Source: JBFJVZ01 sp041623895
Lineage (GTDB): Bacteria; Planctomycetota; Planctomycetia; Pirellulales; Pirellulaceae
DNA: 20,507 nt
Assembly (NCBI GenBank): GCA_041623895.1
Contig: JBFJVZ010000082.1
Span: 1 to 20,507 of the forward strand
Reading direction: 5' to 3'
A program made the position numbers and the translations under genes. The first letter of the stretch is position 1. Each line of letters starts with the position of its first letter. Positions 1-7,750 of the stretch are shown in pieces. Below the pieces are notes generated by a model. The model was given only the letters and a program-made list of their open reading frames with translations. It made no database searches and was not told the DNA's origin.

Positions 1-924
1 GGCCAGGCAAAATGTGTCAGCCCGGAACCGTATTATTGGCCCACCTTCGCCAAGCTCGATAATATTCTCAGCGTCGCCAACCAAACTGCCATTTACGCGA
101 TCATCGCGATTGGCATGACCATGGTGATCATTACCGCCGGGATCGATTTGTGCGTCGGTTCGCTTGTCGCGCTGGCGTCCGTTGCGGCCGCAATCTTTAT
201 CCGTGACTACGGCGGCGGCAAAGACGCGGGCGTTTCGATGATGCTGATTGGCTGCCTGGTCGGCATGCTCGTCTGTGCGGTGGCGGGTTTGTTCAACGGC
301 GCGATGATCACGCGATTTCGGATTCCGCCTTTCATTGCCACCTTGGCGATGATGATGATCGCCCGCGGGATAGCTCGACGCTTTTCGGCCGAACTTTCGA
401 TTCAACAACTTCCCGAATCCTTCAAGTGGATTGGCGGCGAAACCACGCTGGGCATTCCCAATCCCGTCATCCTAATGGTCGTGCTGTATGTGATTGCGCA
501 CATCGTGATGTCAAAAACGGTGTTCGGCAGATACGTGTACGCGGTAGGCGGCAACGCAGAAGCGGCGCGGCTTTCCGGCGTGCCGGTCAAACGGGTGATC
601 CTTGCCGTCTACACCTTGTGCGGAGCGCTGGCCGGCTTGGGCGGCATCGTGCTGTCATCCAAGCTTGCCACGGGTGATCCAAAACTGGGCCTGATGTACG
701 AATTGGACGTGATCGCAGCCGTGGTCGTTGGCGGTACATCGCTGATGGGCGGCGAAGGTAGAATTTACGGCACGTTGATCGGAGCCTTCATCATTGCCGT
801 GATCAAAAACGGCATGAACTTAATGAACGTGGGGGCTCCCGATCAACAAATTGTGCTCGGCGCCGTGGTCCTGGCCGCCGTGCTGATTGACACGCTCAAG
901 CGCCACAAGGGTGCGACGCAGTAA
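1..924 (+). CDS. Sugar ABC transporter permease, RbsC family (5' end missing)
   Basis: Inner-membrane permease of a ribose-type ABC importer (BPD_transp_2 family); it would work with a periplasmic sugar-binding protein and an ATPase, neither of which is in the window. The frame is open from base 1, so the N-terminus lies outside; about 307 residues are visible. The segment around bases 94-165 encodes AIIAIGMTMVIITAGID followed by LCVGS, the hallmark of this family. Further on come GGNAEAARLSGV (the loop that contacts the ATPase) and a Gly-rich VVVGGTSLMGGEGRIYGTLIG block, split here by family convention rather than by break. Alternating hydrophobic segments run throughout and the protein ends in a short basic tail. 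The next gene begins 40 bp downstream on the same strand, suggesting cotranscription. The exact sugar cannot be told from the permease; rbsC is a family name only. Confidence 0.93.
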   Translation, partial: GQAKCVSPEPYYWPTFAKLDNILSVANQTAIYAIIAIGMTMVIITAGIDLCVGSLVALASVAAAIFIRDYGGGKDAGVSMMLIGCLVGMLVCAVAGLFNGAMITRFRIPPFIATLAMMMIARGIARRFSAELSIQQLPESFKWIGGETTLGIPNPVILMVVLYVIAHIVMSKTVFGRYVYAVGGNAEAARLSGVPVKRVILAVYTLCGALAGLGGIVLSSKLATGDPKLGLMYELDVIAAVVVGGTSLMGGEGRIYGTLIGAFIIAVIKNGMNLMNVGAPDQQIVLGAVVLAAVLIDTLKRHKGATQ

Positions 925-964
925 ACCGTCTTCCGACTTTCGTGACCCACAACGAGAACCAAAA

Positions 965-1906
965 ATGAATCGTCAACTTTCCATCGCACTCTTGCTTGCC
1001 CTCGTTTTGGCGCCGCTCGGACATGCTGACGACCCAACCTCATTGGTCGCGCCGGCAGCAAAAGTTAAAAAGCTTGCCGGCGACATGAAGTTCACGGAAG
1101 GACCTGTCTGGCTGCCCAAACAGAACAAACTTGTCTTTTCCGATATCCCCAACAGCAAGCTGATGCAGTGGAGCGAAGCGGACGGCTTGTCGGAGTTCCG
1201 CAAAAGCGAAAACGCCAACGGTAATATCCTGGATCTTGAGGGCCGCATCATCTCCTGCCAACACAGCGGTAGAAACGTGATTCGGATCAACAGCGATGGC
1301 ACGACGGAAGTGCTTGCCGACAAGTTTGAAGGGAAACGTTTCAATTCACCCAATGACGTTGCCGTGCGATCCGACGGAACGCTTTGGTTTACCGATCCAC
1401 CCTGGGGCTTGACCGGGCCGCACGAGATTCCCGGTCATTGGGTCTACAAGCTGGACCCGAAATCAGGAAAGGTCACAGCGATTGTCAAAGATCTGGCCAT
1501 GCCGAATGGAATTGTTTTCTCACCCGATGAGACTCGTATCTACATTGCCGACACCGGCGGCAACAAACGCCACCCCGATCCAAAATTTCATCAACTGCCG
1601 GCCACCATTCGCTGCTACCAGATTACAGAAGATGGTGAACTTGGCCGCAAGCTTTTTCACATTGATGCCGGCAGCGACGGGATGGCGGTTGACGTCAAAG
1701 GCAACCTGTACACAACACACGGCGGCAAGGTTCAGATTTACAATGCCGATGGCAAGAAGCTGGAAGAAATCGATGTCCCCGAAGGCCCCGCCAACGTCTG
1801 TTTTGGCGGCACAGATTTCAAGACGCTGTTCATCACTGCGCGAACGTCGCTGTACAGCGTACGCATGAAGCATCCGGGAGCAAAACCAAAGGCTGCCGCC
1901 TGGTGA
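965..1906 (+). CDS. Secreted SMP-30/gluconolactonase-like protein
   Basis: Predicted exported six-bladed beta-propeller of the SMP-30/gluconolactonase family, which hydrolyses sugar lactones with a divalent metal. The ATG at 965 was chosen because it begins a clean signal peptide (MNRQLSIALLLALVLAPLGHA, cleavage near residue 21, shown here as 20 residues plus A); the frame stays open further upstream but that part overlaps the permease gene. Family motifs are in order: TEGPVW with the likely metal ligand E45, NSPNDVAV at 127-134, MPNGIVFSPDE with N181, and DGMAVD with D238. Mature length near 290 residues is normal. It follows the permease by 40 bp and converges on the next gene with only 2 bp between stops. 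Substrate is inferred from the family; lactonase activity on another sugar acid is equally possible. Confidence 0.9.
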   Translation: MNRQLSIALLLALVLAPLGHADDPTSLVAPAAKVKKLAGDMKFTEGPVWLPKQNKLVFSDIPNSKLMQWSEADGLSEFRKSENANGNILDLEGRIISCQHSGRNVIRINSDGTTEVLADKFEGKRFNSPNDVAVRSDGTLWFTDPPWGLTGPHEIPGHWVYKLDPKSGKVTAIVKDLAMPNGIVFSPDETRIYIADTGGNKRHPDPKFHQLPATIRCYQITEDGELGRKLFHIDAGSDGMAVDVKGNLYTTHGGKVQIYNADGKKLEEIDVPEGPANVCFGGTDFKTLFITARTSLYSVRMKHPGAKPKAAAW

Positions 1907-1908
1907 AG

Positions 1909-2784
1909 CTACACATCCGCGGTGTAACGGGCCACCAACCGATCCGCGGGCACAGCCACCAAGGCCGGCGCACAGAAAAATAAGGGAATCGACCAGGGCG
2001 GCGGGCTCAGCCAGGCAAAGGACAACGCCCACAGGATTCCGACGTAGATAACGGCTGCGGTCACTCGAGACACACTGGTTGCCGGATATCGCCGGATGAT
2101 GCACACGCTGAGCAGTCCATAGGCCGCGGTAAGGATAATGCTGGCCACGGCCGACATTTCTGAGAGCTCACGTAGTTGCTGAATGATCGCCGCGCCCCGC
2201 GGTGTTCTTCCGGCATCCAGAAACGCGGACATGATGAAATTGATTGCGAATATTGTCGCCGCAAACCATAAGACACTTGCGTGCCCGGCTTGCTGGCGGA
2301 TCGGAATCGTGTCTCCGGCGACATCAGTGGACGATCCAGCGATCTTGCCTTCCAGCGCAGCAACGCCCCAGCCAAGCGGAACACTGGCAACCGCAGCAAC
2401 CAGCCAAAGCTGATCACCAAACCAACGTTGGCGTTCCCAAAAGTCGAACATCGCCACACAGGCAAAGACAAGCACACCGGCAACAACCAATGACAGTCGC
2501 GTCGACGCGTAGTCAAAGCGGAAGCGAAAAACGTGTCGCATCGCTGCATACAAAACAATGGCGACAATCGCGATTGGGCCGGCATCCCGTATTGATTCAA
2601 ATAAGAAATCAAACGCCAGCAACTGGCCAATCATATCCTGATTCCAATACACATACCAAACCAACATCCAAACACAGGTCAGGCCCACCACTGTGGCCGC
2701 AAACCAAATGAACGCCGCATCCTTGCGGGCAATCGGTGGCGAAGTGTCCGATGTGGTGTCCGGCGACTGATAGGGATTTAACAT
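1909..2784 (-). CDS. Multi-pass membrane protein with N-terminal NPYQSP motif
   Basis: I do not recognise a functional family. The 291-residue protein starts MLNPYQSPDTT; a short N-terminal NPYQSP-type motif recurs, as I recall, in planctomycete membrane proteins of unknown role. About seven hydrophobic segments follow, roughly at residues 23-46, 66-86, 96-117, 127-145, 170-190, 211-231 and 240-260, with a last weaker one near the C-terminus. A polar stretch at about 146-168 splits it into two halves, each opening with a similar xWFAATxx segment (IWFAATVV near 26, LWFAATIF near 171), so an internal duplication is possible. The ATG at 2784 is preceded directly by an in-frame GTG at 2787; no clear ribosome binding site separates them. 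It lies 48 bp downstream of the helicase gene on the same strand and may be read from it. Confidence 0.75.
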   Translation of the reverse strand: MLNPYQSPDTTSDTSPPIARKDAAFIWFAATVVGLTCVWMLVWYVYWNQDMIGQLLAFDFLFESIRDAGPIAIVAIVLYAAMRHVFRFRFDYASTRLSLVVAGVLVFACVAMFDFWERQRWFGDQLWLVAAVASVPLGWGVAALEGKIAGSSTDVAGDTIPIRQQAGHASVLWFAATIFAINFIMSAFLDAGRTPRGAAIIQQLRELSEMSAVASIILTAAYGLLSVCIIRRYPATSVSRVTAAVIYVGILWALSFAWLSPPPWSIPLFFCAPALVAVPADRLVARYTADV

Positions 2785-2832
2785 CACGGGAAGCGCGAAC
2801 GAAGAGCATCAAAACTGTAAGTGTAACTGACG

Positions 2833-4947
2833 TCAGGAAGATTCGCGGCGATTTCCTCTCGGCACCGAGGAGACATAGTGCACCGGCATCTCGGGCAACG
2901 ATTCAAGAAACAAACGCCCATATGGCTTTGTCTTGATCCTGGGATCGAGCACAACCACCATCCCCGTATCCGTGCTCGTGCGAATCAATCTGCCGAACCC
3001 CTGCCGGAATTTGATCACCGCTTCGGGTAATTGGTATTCGACAAAGGGATTGCCTCCGCGGGCGCGAATGTTTTCCAAGCGAGCTTCCAACAACGGATGA
3101 TTGGGGACCGCAAAGGGCAGTTTCGTGATCACCACGTTGCTGAGTGCCTGCCCCGGCACATCGACGCCTTGCCAAAAACTGTCGGTGCCGAACAAAACGC
3201 CCCGCGGGTTGCGGCGAAACGCATCCAACAACTGCGTCCGGTTCTGCTCACCGGCCTGGCTGTACAACTGCAAATCGTGTTCGGCCAACCAGCCCGACAG
3301 TGCCTCGGCACACTTGCGCAGCAGTCCGTAACTGGTAAACAGCACGAATGTATGACCGTCCGTATGACCGGCGAAGCGTTTGATTTGATCCGGCACGGCT
3401 GTTTCAAACTGCTCGCGATCGCGGGAAGGATCGGGTAGGTCAGCAACGATGATCAATTTGGCCTGCGATTGATAATCAAACGGGCTGCCGACGCGAATCG
3501 ACAGGCCGCCACTGAGTCCGATCCGCGAACGAAAGAACGTGAATCGATCATCGCCGCCGGTGGCCAGCGTCGCGCTGGTCATCACAACACTGCGAATCAT
3601 CTTGTTTTGGAACAATTCCCGCCGCAAAGTTTCGCCAACATTGATCGGTGATGCTGCTAACGTGATCCGGTCGTTACCGCGGCGCCGGCCCGTCCGTTCC
3701 AGCCAATAAACAGCTCCCCGCACGTCTTGGGCAAGCCACTGCCGAAGACCGCCGGAGAGCAGCATCAATCGATCGTGGGCGGACTGAAAATCTTTGCGGT
3801 CCGAATCATTCTGCTGACCATCCGCTTGCTGCAACATCGCGCGGGCAAGTTTCTCCATCGGATCACTAAGTGGATTCTCGACCAGCCCCGGGTGATGAAC
3901 GCGTCCATTTTCCGGCCCGCTCTTCTCCCACCAATCCAACACGTCGGCGAACAGGTTTGTGCTGGCAAACCGGCAGCGTTCCACTTCTAGCTGAAGCCCT
4001 TTCAGGTCTTTGTCGACCAATAAACCCTTTTGCGTCCGGGCGTTGTACAGGCGGTCAAACAGAAAATCGAACTGGCTATTGGAAAGCCGGATGCCCAGGT
4101 GGTCGCCGGCAACCGATTCCATCGTGTGTGATTCATCGAAAACCACCGCGTCGTAATCCGGCAGCACGGCAGCACCTTGTTGTCGCAGCGCCATGTCGGT
4201 GAAGAACAGCGCATGATTGACAACCATCAACTGCGCGTTGGCAGCCCGCCGGCGAGCTCGATAATAAAAGCAATCTTTGTAATGCGGGCATTGCCGTCCC
4301 AGACAATTGCCGCTGTCGCTGACAACTTCGTCCCACACCGCAGCGTCAGGCTTGATCGGTAGCGTGGCCAATGAGCCATCGTTGGTTGTCGAAGCCCACT
4401 GTTTGATCGTACGCATCTGACCATACTGCTCATCCGTTGCCAGCAACGTTGTCATTTTGCTGACTGCACGATTCATCCGCCGAATCGACAAATAATTCCC
4501 CCGTCCCTTGACCAACACGGCGGAAAACTCGCGCGGAATGATGCTGTTCAGCAGCGGGATATCTTTGCCAATTAACTGCTCCTGCAAGCTAATCGTGTGA
4601 GTGGAGATGACCATTCGGGGCTTTCGCGAGTTTTCGACTTCATCTTCGTCGTTGTCCTCACGCGACACTCGTTCATTGGTGGCATGCAGAATCGCCGGGA
4701 CCAGGTAGGCAAAGCTCTTGCCGGTGCCGGTACCAGCTTCGGCGACCAGGTGCTGGTCGCTGCCTAGCGCCGCGGCCACTTCCCGCGCCATCGCCAATTG
4801 CTGGGGACGTGGCTCGTAACCTGACAAACGTCGTGATATCAGCCCGCCAGCATCAAGAATAGAATCGACAGTGAGTTCTTCGCTGTTCAACCAGGATGGC
4901 TCGCGGTCATCGGACGGAAAGCTGGCACAATAACAGTCTGCCCGCAA
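2833..4947 (-). CDS. DinG/XPD-type superfamily 2 DNA helicase
   Basis: ATP-dependent 5'-3' DNA helicase of the DinG/YoaA/XPD group, expected in repair of stalled forks or unusual DNA structures. Numbering from the TTG at 4947: Walker A EAGTGTGKS ends at 78; a Cys cluster C215-x4-C220-x5-C226 matches the last three ligands of the Fe-S domain; the Walker B box reads DESH (271-274) instead of DEAH; MTSATLA, GTDSFWQGVDVPG and QGFGRLIRT are the C-terminal motor motifs. Start choice is uncertain. An ATG at 4992 gives 719 residues but overlaps the start of the divergent gene by 18 bp. The TTG at 4947 has GGAGG 8 nt upstream and removes the overlap, and homologous sequence only begins near GGLISRRLSGYEPRPQQ. 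The usual first Fe-S cysteine appears as Ser154 (see findings). dinG would be the family symbol but orthology to E. coli dinG is not shown. Confidence 0.92.
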   Translation of the reverse strand: MRADCYCASFPSDDREPSWLNSEELTVDSILDAGGLISRRLSGYEPRPQQLAMAREVAAALGSDQHLVAEAGTGTGKSFAYLVPAILHATNERVSREDNDEDEVENSRKPRMVISTHTISLQEQLIGKDIPLLNSIIPREFSAVLVKGRGNYLSIRRMNRAVSKMTTLLATDEQYGQMRTIKQWASTTNDGSLATLPIKPDAAVWDEVVSDSGNCLGRQCPHYKDCFYYRARRRAANAQLMVVNHALFFTDMALRQQGAAVLPDYDAVVFDESHTMESVAGDHLGIRLSNSQFDFLFDRLYNARTQKGLLVDKDLKGLQLEVERCRFASTNLFADVLDWWEKSGPENGRVHHPGLVENPLSDPMEKLARAMLQQADGQQNDSDRKDFQSAHDRLMLLSGGLRQWLAQDVRGAVYWLERTGRRRGNDRITLAASPINVGETLRRELFQNKMIRSVVMTSATLATGGDDRFTFFRSRIGLSGGLSIRVGSPFDYQSQAKLIIVADLPDPSRDREQFETAVPDQIKRFAGHTDGHTFVLFTSYGLLRKCAEALSGWLAEHDLQLYSQAGEQNRTQLLDAFRRNPRGVLFGTDSFWQGVDVPGQALSNVVITKLPFAVPNHPLLEARLENIRARGGNPFVEYQLPEAVIKFRQGFGRLIRTSTDTGMVVVLDPRIKTKPYGRLFLESLPEMPVHYVSSVPRGNRRESS

Positions 4948-4974
4948 AGCTGCCACCTCCGCAAAGGTTTTGTC

Positions 4975-5955
4975 ATGAGTACGTTTCAGCAAAGTTGCCC
5001 GGGTTGCGGTCGCGCGTTGGAATTGCCCGCTGACGCAAAAGGTCGATTGGGCCAGTGCCCGGCTTGTGAAACGACGTTCACCATCGGCGAAGTAGCCGGG
5101 GCCGACAAAGAATCTTCATCCGATTTAATCCGCCCGGTAGAGACATCCGATCCAATCGCTGAGCCAATCGCGTCGCCCTGGCAAACGTTTCCGGCAACGC
5201 GACCGCTGCAGATCAGTGAATGCTCGATCGAGGAGATTCTGTCAATCACATTATCGATTTTTTCGGCACGTTGGCGGTCGTGCATCCTGCCGTTGCTGAT
5301 CGTGGTCTCCGCTACGCTGTTTCTGGTCGTGCTTCCCCTGGTGATACTGGATGCCATCAAGCAAGCGGGCGCGAAAGGATTAGCTGGGATCGGGTATCTG
5401 TTATTGCTGCCCGTTGTATTCGCGGTGAGCGTGATTTGTTCCATCGGCGTGGCGCGGGTGGCAATTGCGATGGCAAGAAACGAAGCGGCGCCGCTTGCCC
5501 GATTCATCGCGCCTGTGCACATGTTACTACGGGCCGCAGGAATCGCTCTCTTGGCGTCCGTCGTCATCGGAGTTATCTGCATGGTGATGTTAGGATTTGT
5601 CGCGACGGTCAATGCCGCCGGCGGTAAAGGTCTCGGCCGGATTCCGGCATTTCTGAGCGGAGTTGCCATCCTGGTCCTGGCGTTCGGGCTGGCCTGGCAG
5701 CTGTGGGCGGCATTGCTGGTTTGCGCTGATGACAAGGGAACCGCGTTTGGTTCCATTCGAGCCTCGCAAGCGATCGCCACGCGAAACAGATTGACTTCAT
5801 TCTTTCTTGTCTTGATCGCCTTGGTTCTTTTGCTGCTGGGAACTCTGATGGGCATTATCGGCAACGTCGTCACCGCTCCCCTGACGATACTAATGTTTGC
5901 CGTTTCTTATTTGTTGATGACGGGACAAGATGTTGCCGATCCAAGAGACCGGTAG
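4975..5955 (+). CDS. Zinc-ribbon membrane protein, function unknown
   Basis: A 326-residue protein with an N-terminal Cys4 zinc ribbon (C8-x2-C11 and C28-x2-C31, of the CPGCGxxLELPxxAxGRxGxCPxC type common in planctomycetes), a polar linker to about residue 95, then six hydrophobic segments near 103-124, 139-163, 188-213, 226-250, 273-297 and 298-318. The membrane half loosely resembles families with repeated small-residue-rich helices such as the DUF975 or glycerophosphodiesterase membrane domains; I cannot place it firmly. The zinc ribbon begins only seven residues after the ATG, which fixes this start; AAAGG lies 8 nt before it. It is transcribed divergently from the helicase and converges on pgl. 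The ribbon should sit on the cytoplasmic side, perhaps as a protein-contact module; that is inference. Confidence 0.82.
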   Translation: MSTFQQSCPGCGRALELPADAKGRLGQCPACETTFTIGEVAGADKESSSDLIRPVETSDPIAEPIASPWQTFPATRPLQISECSIEEILSITLSIFSARWRSCILPLLIVVSATLFLVVLPLVILDAIKQAGAKGLAGIGYLLLLPVVFAVSVICSIGVARVAIAMARNEAAPLARFIAPVHMLLRAAGIALLASVVIGVICMVMLGFVATVNAAGGKGLGRIPAFLSGVAILVLAFGLAWQLWAALLVCADDKGTAFGSIRASQAIATRNRLTSFFLVLIALVLLLLGTLMGIIGNVVTAPLTILMFAVSYLLMTGQDVADPRDR

Positions 5956-5971
5956 CAGCATTTGAGGTCGA

Positions 5972-6003
5972 GCCATGGAACCAGCGTCTTACGATTCCAT
6001 GGC
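5972..6003. terminator. Perfect 9-bp inverted repeat between convergent genes
   Basis: GCCATGGAA (5972-5980) and TTCCATGGC (5995-6003) are exact reverse complements with a 14-nt loop. It lies where the zinc-ribbon membrane gene (stop 5955) and pgl (stop 5989) converge, and its right arm is part of the last codons of pgl. The position suits a bidirectional transcription end, but no T-run follows on either strand, so it is not a textbook intrinsic terminator. Confidence 0.4.
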
Positions 6004-6687
6004 ATCGCTTGTGACGAACCAACGCGTCGGTTTGATCAGCCGTGAAGGATATTGTTGCGGACAATCATCATCCGCCAGCACATGCGTCATCGCTGCTTGT
6101 TTCGCTTGACCAGAAACCAAGAACCAGATCTCGCGGGCGGAGTTGATCGCCGGCGCCGTTAGCGTATAGCGGTAGGCGTTATACTTCTCGACCCAGTTGT
6201 CGACGAACCATCGCTCGGATTCACCCAGCGCGCTGGTGTTGGGGAAAAGAGATGCGGTATGAGCGTCATCCCCCATTCCCAGCAGCACCAAATCCCAGAC
6301 CGGCAACGCCTGGCCGGCGAAAAATTTCTGCAATTCCAATTCGTATAACCGCGCCGCTTCTGCCGGTTGTTGCTGGAGATTCACGGGCACGGCGTGGATA
6401 TTTTCTTGGGGACAGGAAACGTGATCCAAGAGCGCCCGTGCGACCATGCGAAAATTGCTGTCATCATGATCGTGCGGCACATTCCGCTCATCGCCCCAAA
6501 ACCAATGGATCTTTGACCACGGCAAATTGCGCTTCGCCAGCAGCTCGTACAAACGTCTTGGCGTTGAACCGCCGGAAAGCGAAACCGAAAAAACTCCCTG
6601 GTTGCGAACGCGTTCCACGGCCAAATCGCTAAACGCATCGGCGGCCGCTTGATGCAGCTGATCCAGAGTTTCGTAGGGCTCAATCAT
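5989..6687 (-). CDS. pgl: 6-phosphogluconolactonase
   Basis: Cytoplasmic enzyme of the oxidative pentose phosphate pathway that hydrolyses 6-phosphogluconolactone to 6-phosphogluconate (Pgl/DevB/SOL family of the NagB superfamily). The 232-residue length is typical. Diagnostic stretches are VSLSGGSTPRRLYELL near residues 34-49 (phosphate-binding loop) and IHWFWGDERNVPHDHDDSNF near 60-79, the conserved WxxxDER...SN block, followed by the GMGDDAHTASLFP loop near 137-149. The ATG at 6687 starts just before the conserved fold. It lies 29 bp downstream of panB on the same strand and is probably cotranscribed with it. A glucosamine-6-phosphate deaminase is excluded by the GDER...SNF block and overall pattern. 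Confidence 0.93.
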   Translation of the reverse strand: MIEPYETLDQLHQAAADAFSDLAVERVRNQGVFSVSLSGGSTPRRLYELLAKRNLPWSKIHWFWGDERNVPHDHDDSNFRMVARALLDHVSCPQENIHAVPVNLQQQPAEAARLYELELQKFFAGQALPVWDLVLLGMGDDAHTASLFPNTSALGESERWFVDNWVEKYNAYRYTLTAPAINSAREIWFLVSGQAKQAAMTHVLADDDCPQQYPSRLIKPTRWFVTSDAMES

Positions 6688-6716
6688 CGGCTTGTTCGCA
6701 CTTCAGGCAACTGGCG

Positions 6717-7535
6717 TCAATCAAAAGTTTCTTGTTTGCCCGGAAAGGTGCCCTCATCGATCGCCGCGCGATATCGAGTCACCGCATCGCTGATCACGGC
6801 GCGAAGATCAACCAGTTGGCGAACAAACTTTGGCGAATACCCCGAGGTCAATCCCAGCAGATCGTGCGTTACTAGAACTTGGCCGGTCGTGCTGGTGCCC
6901 GCGCCGATACCGATCGTCGGTACGGCAACGGCGGCGGTGATGGCCGCGGCCGTTTCGCTGGGAACACATTCGATCAGCACACAAAACGCGCCCGCTTGTT
7001 CGGCGGCGATTGCGTCCTTGACCAACTTGTCTTGGTCACGTTGAACGCGGTAGCCGCCTTCGACAAAAACGTTTTGTGGTCGTAAACCAACATGAGCCAT
7101 CACGGGAACGCCGGCGGTCACCAGCGCCTCGATACGTTCGGCCTGTTCCGCGCCGCCTTCCAGTTTGACCGCATGGCATTTGGTTTCTTTCAAGACCCGG
7201 ACGCCGGACCGCAGCGTCCGCTCCAGACTCAACTGACCTTCCGGAAAGGGAAGATCGACAACGACCATGGCCCGCTTGGCGGCGCGGCCAACCATTTCGG
7301 CGTGGTAGATCATCTGGTCCATCGTCACCGGCAAAGTTGTTTCGTGACCTTGCACGACCATCGCCAGCGAATCACCCACCAGCAGGATGTCGATCCCAGC
7401 CTCATCCAAGACCACAGCGGTGGGATAATCGTAGGCCGTCAGCATCGATATCTTCTTGCCGTCATCGCGCATCCGCAGCAGCGACCGCGTCGTCACCCGG
7501 CGGGAAGGCTTGGCGTCAGGTCCTGGGTCGGGCAT
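6717..7535 (-). CDS. panB: 3-methyl-2-oxobutanoate hydroxymethyltransferase
   Basis: Ketopantoate hydroxymethyltransferase, first committed step of pantothenate (coenzyme A) synthesis: adds a hydroxymethyl group from methylene-tetrahydrofolate to alpha-ketoisovalerate. Motifs match PanB along the whole length: ISMLTAYDYPTA near the N-terminus, LLVGDSLAMVVQGHETTLPVT (metal-binding Asp in VGDS; run shown is the family signature, cut here), AVKLEGG, VPVMAHVGLRPQ, and IECVP with the catalytic Glu, then TIGIGAGTSTTGQVLVTHDLLGL. The 272-residue length from the ATG at 7535 is normal. A TTG at 7547 in frame gives four extra residues, but the ATG has GAGAG 6-10 nt upstream. It is divergent from the exported protein at 7751 and is followed by pgl 29 bp on. 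Confidence 0.95.
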   Translation of the reverse strand: MPDPGPDAKPSRRVTTRSLLRMRDDGKKISMLTAYDYPTAVVLDEAGIDILLVGDSLAMVVQGHETTLPVTMDQMIYHAEMVGRAAKRAMVVVDLPFPEGQLSLERTLRSGVRVLKETKCHAVKLEGGAEQAERIEALVTAGVPVMAHVGLRPQNVFVEGGYRVQRDQDKLVKDAIAAEQAGAFCVLIECVPSETAAAITAAVAVPTIGIGAGTSTTGQVLVTHDLLGLTSGYSPKFVRQLVDLRAVISDAVTRYRAAIDEGTFPGKQETFD

Positions 7536-7608
7536 CGGGTCTCTCAATTAGGTGGATTCGCAGCCAAATCGCATCATTACCTGCATATTTGGTCGGTTTT
7601 TTAGGTTC

Positions 7609-7678
7609 GTACGATCTAAGATGTGGTCCCTGGCTGATGTTGAATCTGTCAGGCTACCCGTACAATGACAGATCGTAC
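7609..7678. promoter_or_regulatory. Nested inverted repeats in a divergent promoter region
   Basis: In the 215-bp gap between divergent panB and the 7751 gene, ATCTGTCA (7644-7651) and TGACAGAT (7666-7673) form a perfect 8-bp inverted repeat with a 14-nt spacer, and GTACGATCT (7609-7617) pairs exactly with AGATCGTAC (7670-7678). The second repeat shares bases with the first, so the two foldings exclude each other. The inner one overlaps a candidate -10 box. This could be a regulator site or an RNA leader; nothing in the window names a regulator. Confidence 0.3.
7640..7666 (+). promoter_or_regulatory. Candidate sigma-70-type promoter for the 7751 gene
   Basis: TTGAAT (7640-7645) and TACAAT (7661-7666) resemble -35 and -10 boxes. 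The 15-bp spacing is shorter than the ideal 17, which lowers the case. A start near 7673 would leave a leader of about 78 nt before the ATG at 7751. Confidence 0.25.
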
Positions 7679-7680
7679 AC

Positions 7681-7709
7681 TGGTGCGAATTGCCCTCCTG
7701 GTGCGAATT
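7681..7709. repeat. Two direct copies of an 11-bp word
   Basis: TGGTGCGAATT occurs at 7681-7691 and again at 7699-7709, a period of 18 bp, in the presumed leader of the 7751 gene. It may be a slip duplication or a paired protein-binding site. Confidence 0.5.
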
Positions 7710-7750
7710 ACCTGTGCGTTTGTACTACCACCTGTCCAACCTCTGTTGTG

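Noticed and set aside
1520..2104. 194-codon minus-strand open frame across the SMP-30 gene end
   Set aside because: It overlaps two well-supported genes in other frames and shows no recognisable domain.
4986..5873. 295-codon minus-strand open frame opposite the zinc-ribbon membrane gene
   Set aside because: It is a shadow: the plus strand has the Cys4 ribbon and clear membrane segments, while the minus frame is Thr/Ala/Asn-rich with no features.
5940..5965. GTAG at 5952 as a further REP-like element
   Set aside because: The bases after it (CAGCATTTGAGG) form no palindrome and the GTAG lies in the stop codon region of the gene.
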